Source: Streptomyces sp. LaPpAH-108
GTDB taxonomy: Bacteria > Actinomycetota > Actinomycetes > Streptomycetales > Streptomycetaceae
Direction of reading: 5' to 3'
Length of the DNA stretch: 64,000 nucleotides
Assembly: GCF_000373625.1 (NCBI RefSeq)
Contig: NZ_KB891996.1
Span: 434,001 to 498,000 of the forward strand
A program made the translations under genes and the position numbers. Positions 57,199 to 64,000 of the stretch are shown piece by piece (the stretch's first letter is position 1; the number at the start of each line of letters is the position of its first letter). The notes below the pieces were generated by a model. That model did not search any database. It saw only the letters and a list, made by a program, of their open reading frames with translations, and had not been told where the DNA came from.

Positions 57199-57975
57199 TC
57201 AGCCGAAGCGGCCCGAGATGTAGTCCTCCGTCGCCTGGACCGAGGGGTTGGAGAAGATCCGCTCGGTGTCGTCGATCTCGATCAGCCGCCCGGGCTGGCC
57301 GACCCCGGCCAGGTTGAAGAAGGCCGTACGGTCCGAGACGCGCGCCGCCTGCTGCATGTTGTGGGTCACGATGACGATCGTGAACCGTTCCTTCAGCTCG
57401 CCGATCAGGTCCTCGATCGCGAGCGTGGAGATCGGGTCCAGGGCGGAGCAGGGCTCGTCCATCAGCAGCACCCGGGGCTCGACCGCGATGGCGCGGGCGA
57501 TGCACAGCCGCTGCTGCTGGCCGCCGGAGAGACCGGCGCCGGGCCGGTTCAGACGGTCCTTGACCTCGTTCCACAGGTTCGCGCCGCGCAGCGAGCGCTC
57601 CACGATGTCGTTCAGCTCGCTCTTGCGGAAGCCGCCGTTCAGGCGCAGCCCCGCCGCCACGTTCTCGAAGATCGACATGGTGGGGAACGGGTTGGGGCGC
57701 TGGAACACCATGCCCACCTCGCGCCGCACCGACACCGGGTCCACGCCGGTGCCGTAGAGGTCCTCGTCGTCCAGGAGCACCTTGCCGTCGACCCGGCCGC
57801 CCGGGGTGACCTCGTGCATCCGGTTGAGAGTGCGCAGGAACGTCGACTTGCCGCAGCCGGAGGGGCCGATGAACGCCGTCACCGAGCGCGGCTCGACGGT
57901 CATCGAGATGTCCTCGATCGCCTTGTGGGAGCCGTAGTAGGCGGTGAGTCCGCTCACATCGATTCGCTTGGCCAT
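57199..57975 (-). CDS. pstB: Phosphate ABC transporter ATPase PstB
   Basis: A 258-residue ATPase of the high-affinity phosphate transporter. Walker A GPSGCGKSTFLR, Q-loop MVFQRPNPFPTMS, signature LSGGQQQRLCIARA, Walker B VLLMDEPCSALD and H-loop THNM are all present. Typical PstB end DYISGRFG. Last gene of the pstSCAB operon, 33 bases after pstA. Confidence 0.97.
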   Translation of the reverse strand: MAKRIDVSGLTAYYGSHKAIEDISMTVEPRSVTAFIGPSGCGKSTFLRTLNRMHEVTPGGRVDGKVLLDDEDLYGTGVDPVSVRREVGMVFQRPNPFPTMSIFENVAAGLRLNGGFRKSELNDIVERSLRGANLWNEVKDRLNRPGAGLSGGQQQRLCIARAIAVEPRVLLMDEPCSALDPISTLAIEDLIGELKERFTIVIVTHNMQQAARVSDRTAFFNLAGVGQPGRLIEIDDTERIFSNPSVQATEDYISGRFG

Positions 57976-58008
57976 TACCGCTTCACTTCCAGTCGCTGAG
58001 TGGTCGCG

Positions 58009-59061
58009 TCAGCGACCGGTCTGGGGGGCCTTCCAGCGGGCTACGCCGCGGGCCACCAGGTTGAGGATCATCACGAACGCGATCAGGGTCAGCGAGGCCG
58101 CCCACGCGCGGTCGTAGGCCGCGTCGGCACCGGCCGCGTACTGCTGGTAGATGTACAGCGGCAGCGACGCCTGCGCGCCCTCGAAGGGGTTCGCGTTGAT
58201 GAAGGAGTTGCCGAACACCAGCAGCAGGACCGGCGCGGTCTCGCCCGCGATACGGGCGACGGCCAGCATGACGCCGGTCGCGATGCCGCCGAGCGAGGTC
58301 GGCAGGACCACCTTGAGGATCGTGCGCCACTTGGGCACGCCGAGCGCCAGGGACGCCTCGCGCAGCTCGTTCGGCACGAGCTTGAGCATCTCCTCGGTCG
58401 AGCGCACGACCACCGGCATCATCAGGATGGCCAGGGCGAGCGACCCGGCGAAGCCGAAGGGCTGCAGCTGGAAGATGAGCATCAGGCTGAGGATGAACAG
58501 GCCCGCGACGATGGACGGGATGCCCGTCATCACGTCGACGAAGAAGGTCACCGCCTGGGCGAGCCGCCCGCGGCCGTACTCCACCAGGTAGATCGCGGTC
58601 AGCACGCCGATCGGGGCGCCGATCAGGGTGGCGAGGCCGACCTGCTCCAGGCTGCCGAGGATGGCGTGGTAGATGCCGCCGCCCGGCTCGGAGTCGGCGA
58701 CGACGCCCATCGAGTGGCTCAGGAAGTACGGGCTGAGGACCTTCACGCCGCGCGAGACGGTCACCCACACCAGGGAGACCAGCGGGACCACGGCGAGCAG
58801 GAAGGCCACCCAGACCAGCGAGGTGGCGATCCGGTCCTTGGCCTGACGGCGGCCCTCCACCCGGGCGGCGACGCCGTAGGTCCCGAGGATGAAGAGGAGC
58901 GCGGCGATCAGGCCCCACTGGACCTTGGAGTGGAGTCCGGTGCCCAGCCCGATCGCGACGGCGATCGCCAGCGACGCGGCGGCGACGGCCCACGGGGTCC
59001 ACTTGGGCAGGCTCGCGGCGTGCAGGTTGCTCACGCCGGTGCCGTTGGCTGCGGTGCTCAT
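58009..59061 (-). CDS. pstA: Phosphate ABC transporter permease PstA
   Basis: A 350-residue permease, longer than E. coli PstA because of a hydrophilic N-terminus and two extra helices (WAVAAASLAIAVAIGLGTGL, WGLIAALLFILGTYGVAARV). The permease core holds the EAA-type loop (LREASLALGVPKWRTILKVVLPTSLGGIATGVML). It overlaps pstC by 4 bases. Confidence 0.96.
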   Translation of the reverse strand: MSTAANGTGVSNLHAASLPKWTPWAVAAASLAIAVAIGLGTGLHSKVQWGLIAALLFILGTYGVAARVEGRRQAKDRIATSLVWVAFLLAVVPLVSLVWVTVSRGVKVLSPYFLSHSMGVVADSEPGGGIYHAILGSLEQVGLATLIGAPIGVLTAIYLVEYGRGRLAQAVTFFVDVMTGIPSIVAGLFILSLMLIFQLQPFGFAGSLALAILMMPVVVRSTEEMLKLVPNELREASLALGVPKWRTILKVVLPTSLGGIATGVMLAVARIAGETAPVLLLVFGNSFINANPFEGAQASLPLYIYQQYAAGADAAYDRAWAASLTLIAFVMILNLVARGVARWKAPQTGR

Positions 59062-60056
59062 GCGTTGGCCCCCGAGTACTCCTTGCGGCGGGCGATGATC
59101 GCGCGGGCCGCGCCGTTGACCAGCAGGGTGATGACGAACAGGACGAGACCGGAGGCGATCAGCGCGTCGCGGCCCTGCTCGGTGGCCTCACCGAACTTGG
59201 AGGCGATGTTCTGGGCGAAGGTGCCGCCGCCCGGGTCGAGCAGGCTGGCCTGGATCTCGTAGCTCGGGGAGAGCACGGTGGCCACGGCCATGGTCTCGCC
59301 GAGGGCGCGGCCGAGGCCGAGCATGGAGGCGGAGATCACGCCGGAGCGGCCGAAGGGCAGCACCGCCATGCGGATGACCTCCCAGCGCGTGGCGCCGAGG
59401 GCGAGCGCGGCCTCCTCGTGCATCCGGGGGGCCTGGCGGAAGACCTCACGGCTCACGTTGGTGATGATCGGCAGGATCATGATCGCCAGCAGGATGCCGA
59501 CGGTGAGCATCGCGCGCGGGGCGCCACCGTTCCAGGCGAGGATGCCGGTCCAGCCGAAGAACTCGTCCAGCCAGCCGTACAGGCCCTGCATGTGCGGGAC
59601 CAGGATCAGGGCGCCCCACAGGCCGTAGACGATGGAGGGCACGGCGGCGAGCAGGTCGATCACATAGGCGATCGGGCCGCTCAGCCGGCGCGGGGCGTAG
59701 TGGGTGAGGAACAGCGCGATCGCGACCGCCACCGGGACCGCGAGGGCCATGGCGACGATCGAGGAGACGACCGTGCCGAAGGCCAGCACCGCGATGCCGA
59801 AGACCGGCGGGGTGGCGTTGGTGTTCCACTCGAAGGTGGTCAGGAAGTTGCCGTGGTCGGCGCTGATCGCGAGGGAGGCGCGGTAGGTGAGGAAGACCGC
59901 GATGGCGGCCATGATCACCAGGAGCAGGATGCCCGAGCCCCGGGAGAGGGCGAGGAACACCCGGTCACCGGTGCGGGAGGTGCCCCGGGCGGTGTCCGCG
60001 CGGCGGGCGGCGGCCCGGCCGGTGGGGGGAGGTACGTCGGTCGTCGATATGTCCAT
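59058..60056 (-). CDS. pstC: Phosphate ABC transporter permease PstC
   Basis: A 332-residue permease with six helices and the conserved cytoplasmic loop HEEAALALGATRWEVIRMAVLPFGRSGVISASMLGLGRALGETMAV. The N-terminus is hydrophilic (TTDVPPPTGRAAARRADTARG). The start has only a weak ribosome site. It is separated from pstS by 133 bases full of hairpins. Confidence 0.96.
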   Translation of the reverse strand: MDISTTDVPPPTGRAAARRADTARGTSRTGDRVFLALSRGSGILLLVIMAAIAVFLTYRASLAISADHGNFLTTFEWNTNATPPVFGIAVLAFGTVVSSIVAMALAVPVAVAIALFLTHYAPRRLSGPIAYVIDLLAAVPSIVYGLWGALILVPHMQGLYGWLDEFFGWTGILAWNGGAPRAMLTVGILLAIMILPIITNVSREVFRQAPRMHEEAALALGATRWEVIRMAVLPFGRSGVISASMLGLGRALGETMAVATVLSPSYEIQASLLDPGGGTFAQNIASKFGEATEQGRDALIASGLVLFVITLLVNGAARAIIARRKEYSGANA

Positions 60057-60074
60057 CGGGTTTCTCCGGTCTGC

Positions 60075-60177
60075 TGAGCCGCGTGGGTGAGCGGCTCACG
60101 GGAGCCGGGGATGGCCCGGCTCCGGGCGGCGGTGCACCGGACGGTGCGGCCGGACCCCGTCGGGGCCCGGGCCGCAC
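60075..60177 (-). terminator. Stacked hairpins between pstS and pstC (attenuator)
   Basis: Four inverted repeats lie in about 100 bases: 60144-60177 (GTGCGGCC/GGCCGCAC with an inner CCCC/GGGG stem), 60134-60147 (GCACCG/CGGTGC), 60101-60123 (GGAGCCGGG/CCCGGCTCC) and 60075-60098 (TGAGCCGC/GCGGCTCA). They should stop most transcripts after pstS, so the binding protein is made in excess over the permease. The first and second overlap. Confidence 0.7.
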
Positions 60178-60189
60178 ACTCGGATCAGG

Positions 60190-61314
60190 TCAGCTCAGGC
60201 CGTCGATGGTGCTGCGGACCTTGGTGATGATCTCGTCGGGGATCGGGGCGTAGTCGTTCTCGCCGAGGACCTTCTGGCCGTCCTCGCTCGCGATGTAGCG
60301 CAGGAACGCCTTGGTGGCGGGCAGGGTGTCCGCCTTGTTGCCCTTGTCGCAGACGATCTCGTACGTGACCAGGGTGAGCGGGTAGGCGCCCTCGGCCGTG
60401 GTCTTGTAGTCGAGCTGCAGGGCGAGGTCGTTGCCGGTGCCGACGACCTTGGCAGCCGCGATGTCGGCGGTGGCGGACTCGGTGGAGGGCTTCACCGGGG
60501 ACTTGGCGCCGGTGTTGATGGCGACCGTGTCGATGTCCTTGGCGTAGGACAGCTCGAAGTAGCCGATCGCGCCCGCGTTCTGCTTGACGCCCTGGGCCAC
60601 ACCGGCCGAGCCGGCCGCGGCCTGGCCGCCCTTGGCCTGCCAGGCCTTGCCGCCCTCGTACTTCCAGTTGTCCGGGGTGGTGGCGATCAGGTACTTGGTG
60701 AAGTTGTCCGTGGTGCCGGAGTCCTCCGAGCGGTGGAACGCCTGGATCTTCAGGTCGGGCAGCTTCGCCGAGGGGTTCAGCTTCTTGATCGCGGCGTCGT
60801 TCCACTTGGCGATCTTGCTGTCGAAGATCTTCGCGAGGGTCGGCGCGTCCAGGACCAGGTCCTTCACACCCGGGACGTTGTAGCCGATCGCGATCGGGCC
60901 GCCGACCATCGGCAGGTCGATGCCCTGGCCGCCCTTGCAGATCTTCTTGGAGGCGGCGACCTCCTCCGGCTTCAGCGCGGAGTCCGAGCCGGCGAACGCG
61001 AGCTGGCCCTGGTTGAAGGAGGTGACACCGGCGCCGGAACCGGCACCCTTGTAGTTGATCTGCACGCCGCAGGCCTGCGAGAAGTTCTTCACCCAGGCGT
61101 CGATCGCGTTCTTCTGCGCGGAGGAGCCGTCCGCGAGGAGCTGGCCCTTCGCCCCGTCGCACTTGATCGACCCGGCGCTCGCCGCGGCGGAGGAACCACC
61201 GCCCGTCTGCTTGCCGGTGTCGTCGGAGCCGCACGCCGTCAGGGCCAGGGCGCCGGAGACGGCGAGAGCACCGAGAGACAGGGCGCGCAGCCGGTTCTTG
61301 CGCTGAAGCATCAC
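60190..61314 (-). CDS. pstS: Phosphate-binding lipoprotein PstS
   Basis: A 374-residue periplasmic-type phosphate receptor. The signal peptide (RLRALSLGALAVSGALALTAC) ends in the lipobox LTAC, so it is a lipoprotein. Phosphate-binding motifs are ADGSSAQKNAIDAWV, AGSGAGVTSFNQGQLAFAGSDSAL and HRSEDSGTTDNFTKYL. It starts at GTG (61314) by analogy with streptomycete PstS N-termini; the ATG one codon later is possible. It is strongly PhoP-activated: a PHO box lies 134 bases upstream. Confidence 0.97.
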   Translation of the reverse strand: MMLQRKNRLRALSLGALAVSGALALTACGSDDTGKQTGGGSSAAASAGSIKCDGAKGQLLADGSSAQKNAIDAWVKNFSQACGVQINYKGAGSGAGVTSFNQGQLAFAGSDSALKPEEVAASKKICKGGQGIDLPMVGGPIAIGYNVPGVKDLVLDAPTLAKIFDSKIAKWNDAAIKKLNPSAKLPDLKIQAFHRSEDSGTTDNFTKYLIATTPDNWKYEGGKAWQAKGGQAAAGSAGVAQGVKQNAGAIGYFELSYAKDIDTVAINTGAKSPVKPSTESATADIAAAKVVGTGNDLALQLDYKTTAEGAYPLTLVTYEIVCDKGNKADTLPATKAFLRYIASEDGQKVLGENDYAPIPDEIITKVRSTIDGLS

Positions 61315-61447
61315 TTTCGGGAGTTCCTTCCAGGAGCCGCCGCAGCGGGCGGCGTGCGAAGTCAGGGGGACACGCGAGTGCATCTATGGCCGCACTCCGC
61401 ATCTGGTACGGCCGAAATTAGGCAGAACAGGTGAAGCCGCCGATGGC

Positions 61448-61469
61448 CCGAAGTGAACGAGGGGTGAAC
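61448..61469 (-). promoter_or_regulatory. PHO box of pstS
   Basis: Minus strand: two 11-base direct repeat units GTTCACCCCTC and GTTCACTTCGG, matching the PhoP consensus GTTCACC. A third half-site (CTTCACCTG) lies 20 bases further toward pstS (61428-61437). The start of the divergent oxidase gene is 186 bases on the other side. Confidence 0.9.
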
Positions 61470-61654
61470 CCCTGCCGTCGGCCCGGTGAGGTCACGGAAC
61501 GCTCACGAGGAGGCCACGTGGAGATCCCGGCCCCGCGCCGCCCACGCACTCTTCCCACACCTTGTCACCCTCCCGTGGAACCCCGCTCGGTGGGGCGCCG
61601 TCTCGTTCCACGGGGGACGGAACGGAACGGGTACGACGGCGGAGGGCGGGGGAC

Positions 61655-63229
61655 ATGGAACGGCGTACGTTCATCTCGGGAGGTGCCGCCGCGCTGGCCG
61701 CGACCGCGCTCGGCGCCTGCGACGCGGCCCCGCGCCCGGCCGGGGGCCCCGCACCGGCCACGCTGCCCTCCTCCACCACAGCCCTGGCCTCCCGGGGCAC
61801 CCCCGGCGCCGTACGCCCCGCCGCCAAGAGCTGGAGCGGGCTCGGGCACGACCTCGACGGCACGCTGGTCCGCCCGGGCGACGCGAACTGGACCCCGGCC
61901 AGCCGTCTCTACAACACCCGCTTCGACGGGCTGCGCCCGGCCGCCGTCGCCTATCCGGCCCACACCGGCGACATCCGCACCGTCCTCGCCTACGCCCGCG
62001 CCCACCGGATCAAGGTCGCGATCCGCAACGGCGGCCACTCCTACGGCGGTTACTCCTCCGGCGACGGACGGCTGATCCTGGACGTCTCCGCGCTGAACAA
62101 GGTGAGCGCGAGCGGCGGCCAGGCGGTCGTCGGCGCGGGCGCCAAGCTGATCGACGTCTACCGGGGCCTTGCCGCCAAGGGGGTGACCATTCCCGCCGGT
62201 TCCTGCCCCACGGTCGGCGTCTCCGGCCTGGTCCTCGGCGGCGGTCATGGGGTCGCCTCCCGCGCCTACGGCCTGACCTGCGACAACCTCACCCAGGCCA
62301 CCCTGATCACCGCGGACGGCACCGAGGTCACCGCGGACGCCAGACACCACGCCGACCTCTTCTGGGCGCTGCGCGGCGCGGGCAACGGCAACTTCGGCGT
62401 CGTCACCGAGCTGCGCTTCCGCACGCACCCGGTGCCGAAGGCCGTGACCGCGTACCTCGCCTGGCCCTGGGCGAAGGCGGCGGCCGTGGTGAAGGCGTGG
62501 CAGGAGTGGGGTCCTTCCCAGCCGGACGAGATCTGGTCCGCGCTGCACCTGGAGTGCTCACCGGGGCGCACCCCGACCGTCTCCGTCTCCTGCTTCTCCG
62601 TCGGCTCCTACGACGGCCTCCAGAACGCCGTGGACCGCCTCGCCCACAGCGCGGGCGCCAACGCCTCCTCGGTCAGCCTGCGCCGCCGGGGCTACGAGGA
62701 GGCCATGGAGATCTACGCGGGCTGCTCGGGGTTCGCCACGGACGCCCAGTGCCATCTGCCGGGCAGCACCCCCGGCCGCTCACCGCGCGGCGCGCTGCGC
62801 CGGGAGACCTACGCGGCCCACTCGGACTTCTTCGACCGCTCCCTGCCGTCGGCGGGCATCCAGACCCTGCTGCGGCAGATCGGCGCGGTGCGCGGCGGCG
62901 CGGGCAGCATCGCGCTGACCGCACTCGGCGGCGCCGTCAACCACGTCTCCCCCACCACGACCGCCTTCGTCCACCGCCGCTCCCGCATGCTGGCCCAGTA
63001 CATAGCCTCCTGGCCCGAGGCCACCCCCGGCACCCCGGCCCGCACCTGGCTGGACACGGCACACACCGCGATGCGCCCCTACGCCTCAGGCGCGGCCTAC
63101 CAGAACTACACCGACCCCACCCTCCCCAACTGGCGCACCGCCTACTACGGCCCCGCCACCCCCCGCCTGACCAAGGTGAAAAAGACCTACGACCCGAAAC
63201 ACTTCTTCAGCTACCCGCAGGGGCTCTGA
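61655..63229 (+). CDS. Tat-exported FAD-linked oxidase (berberine-bridge type)
   Basis: A 524-residue flavin oxidase. The twin-arginine signal MERRTFISGGAAALAATALG ends in GAC, a possible lipobox. FAD_binding_4 domain: IRNGGHSYGGYSSGDGRL (His for 8-alpha linkage) and YGLTCDNLTQATLI (Cys for 6-S linkage), so the FAD is probably bicovalent. The BBE tail motif is AYQNYTDPTLPNWRTAYYG and PKHFFSYPQGL. Such enzymes oxidise sugars or aromatic substrates and release H2O2. It is divergent from pstS and may be under PhoP control. The ATG follows GGCGGGGG. Confidence 0.92.
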   Translation: MERRTFISGGAAALAATALGACDAAPRPAGGPAPATLPSSTTALASRGTPGAVRPAAKSWSGLGHDLDGTLVRPGDANWTPASRLYNTRFDGLRPAAVAYPAHTGDIRTVLAYARAHRIKVAIRNGGHSYGGYSSGDGRLILDVSALNKVSASGGQAVVGAGAKLIDVYRGLAAKGVTIPAGSCPTVGVSGLVLGGGHGVASRAYGLTCDNLTQATLITADGTEVTADARHHADLFWALRGAGNGNFGVVTELRFRTHPVPKAVTAYLAWPWAKAAAVVKAWQEWGPSQPDEIWSALHLECSPGRTPTVSVSCFSVGSYDGLQNAVDRLAHSAGANASSVSLRRRGYEEAMEIYAGCSGFATDAQCHLPGSTPGRSPRGALRRETYAAHSDFFDRSLPSAGIQTLLRQIGAVRGGAGSIALTALGGAVNHVSPTTTAFVHRRSRMLAQYIASWPEATPGTPARTWLDTAHTAMRPYASGAAYQNYTDPTLPNWRTAYYGPATPRLTKVKKTYDPKHFFSYPQGL

Positions 63230-64000
63230 GGGGGCGGCGTCTCTGAGGGGGACGGGGTCTCTGACGAGGCCGCAGGATCTCCGGCGACCCCGCCAGGGGC
63301 CCTGACGGGGTCGCCTGGGCCCGACGAGGCCACAGGGGGCACCGGGGTCACGTGGGCTTGACGGAAGCGCAGAGGCCCGCCGGTACCGCAGGAAGCATCG
63401 GAGCCGGAGGGGGCCGTGAGGATCGCGCGTGCTTGGCGGGCCGCAGGGGCTCCCCCGGCGCCGCATGGACCGCCGGAGCACGGGGATCTGACGAAGCCAC
63501 AGGAACGCCGAGGGCGTAGGAGCTGACAGAGTTGCAGGGATCGACGAAGTCGCAGGACCCGACGAAGCCAGAGGACCCGACCAAGTCGCAGGGACCGCCG
63601 GAGCACGTGGGCTTCACGAAGCCACAGGGGCACCGCCGAAGTAGCAGCGCGCGCCGAGGGCACGGGAGCTGACGGAGCCGCAGGCATCCCCGGGACTCAG
63701 GAACCGCCAGAAGTACAGAGATCTCCGGGGGCACAGGGGCTCGACGGAGCCGCAGGGACTCTCACAGAATCGCCGGGTCACGCGGGCTTGGCGGAGCCGC
63801 AGGGGTTCGACGGAGCCGCACGAGGCGCTGGGGCGCGGGAGGCCCTGACGAAGCTGCAGAAATCGTCAGGGCCCGGAGGCTTCACGGAGCCGCACGGCCC
63901 GATGGAGCCGCAGGGATCGCCAAGGCCCAGGGCTTCACGGGGTCGCCGGGGCCCGACGAAGTCGCAGGGGGCACCGGGGTCGCGTGGGCTTGGTGGGGCC
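63230..64000. repeat. Degenerate short-period repeat array to the window edge
   Basis: 771 bases without a gene. The minus strand consists of degenerate units of about 18-24 bases around CCCTGCGACTTCGTCGG (plus strand: GACGAAGTCGCAGGG, GACGGAGCCGCAGGG). Examples lie near 63541-63600, 63673-63690 and 63740-63830. Translated frames give GFV/CDF repeats with no gene-like start. The array continues past the window. Confidence 0.85.

Noticed and set aside
63348..63734. Minus-strand frames with GFV and CDF repeats
   Set aside because: They arise from the degenerate short repeat; start codons and ribosome sites are lacking.

Overview
The window is high-GC DNA from a Streptomyces chromosome core. 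Codons end mostly in G or C, GTG and TTG starts are frequent, and many genes look leaderless. Landmark genes are mycothiol synthesis (mshA, mshD), glnR, nur, rsiG, csoR, ppk and pstSCAB. As far as I remember the locus numbers, the gene order follows S. coelicolor from about SCO4228 (phoU) down to about SCO4134. There is no rRNA, tRNA, phage, IS element, CRISPR array or large secondary-metabolite cluster.

Layout. 0-1 kb: the end of phoU, a metallothionein-like gene and a Nudix remnant. 1-10.3 kb: a secreted protein and its coupled partner, gpmA, an MFS exporter, a DUF2000/AraC divergent pair, YbjN-mshA, a methyltransferase and an NlpC/P60 endopeptidase. 10.5-16.4 kb: a SpoIIE-type phosphatase followed by a triplicated tail, then DUF2516, HBHA-like, XRE, GNAT, methyltransferase and TetR genes. 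16.4-22 kb: an aldo-keto reductase with a large operator, then a minus-strand HAD/kinase/HAD/GntR group with an HTH-less GntR paralogue. 22-26.3 kb: an Eis-like acetyltransferase, rsiG, dtd, ygfZ and nur. 26.4-29.6 kb: a nitrobindin-like gene with a 32-residue membrane peptide upstream, and a three-gene membrane-anchored operon. 29.7-37 kb: DsrE, VOC, an esterase, DUF3099, a rhodanese-DUF1416 pair behind a Cys leader peptide, DUF2993, an unknown coiled-coil protein, a proline/glutamine-rich membrane protein and a MoaD-like protein. 37-41.3 kb: a hydrolase, glnR, 1.3 kb of degenerate repeats that copy the glnR tail, and a LacI regulator. 41.4-45.1 kb: a PDZ-less HtrA protease and a two-component system. 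45.1-46 kb: repeats. 46-49.3 kb: mshD and a GntR-ABC-permease operon. 49.5-61.3 kb: phosphate genes (ppk, CHAD, Nudix, csoR, DUF47-pit, pstSCAB). 61.6-63.2 kb: a Tat-exported flavin oxidase. 63.2-64 kb: more repeats.

Themes. Phosphate handling frames the window: phoU on the left, and polyphosphate synthesis plus low- and high-affinity phosphate uptake on the right, with a clear PHO box at pstS. Thiol and sulfur chemistry recurs (mshA, mshD, rhodanese with Cys leader, DsrE). Envelope protein quality control appears as htrA next to a sensor kinase with two extracytoplasmic cysteines. The most unusual DNA-level feature is a set of non-coding degenerate repeat arrays. Two of them (after the SpoIIE phosphatase and after glnR) include extra copies of the neighbouring gene's 3' end.
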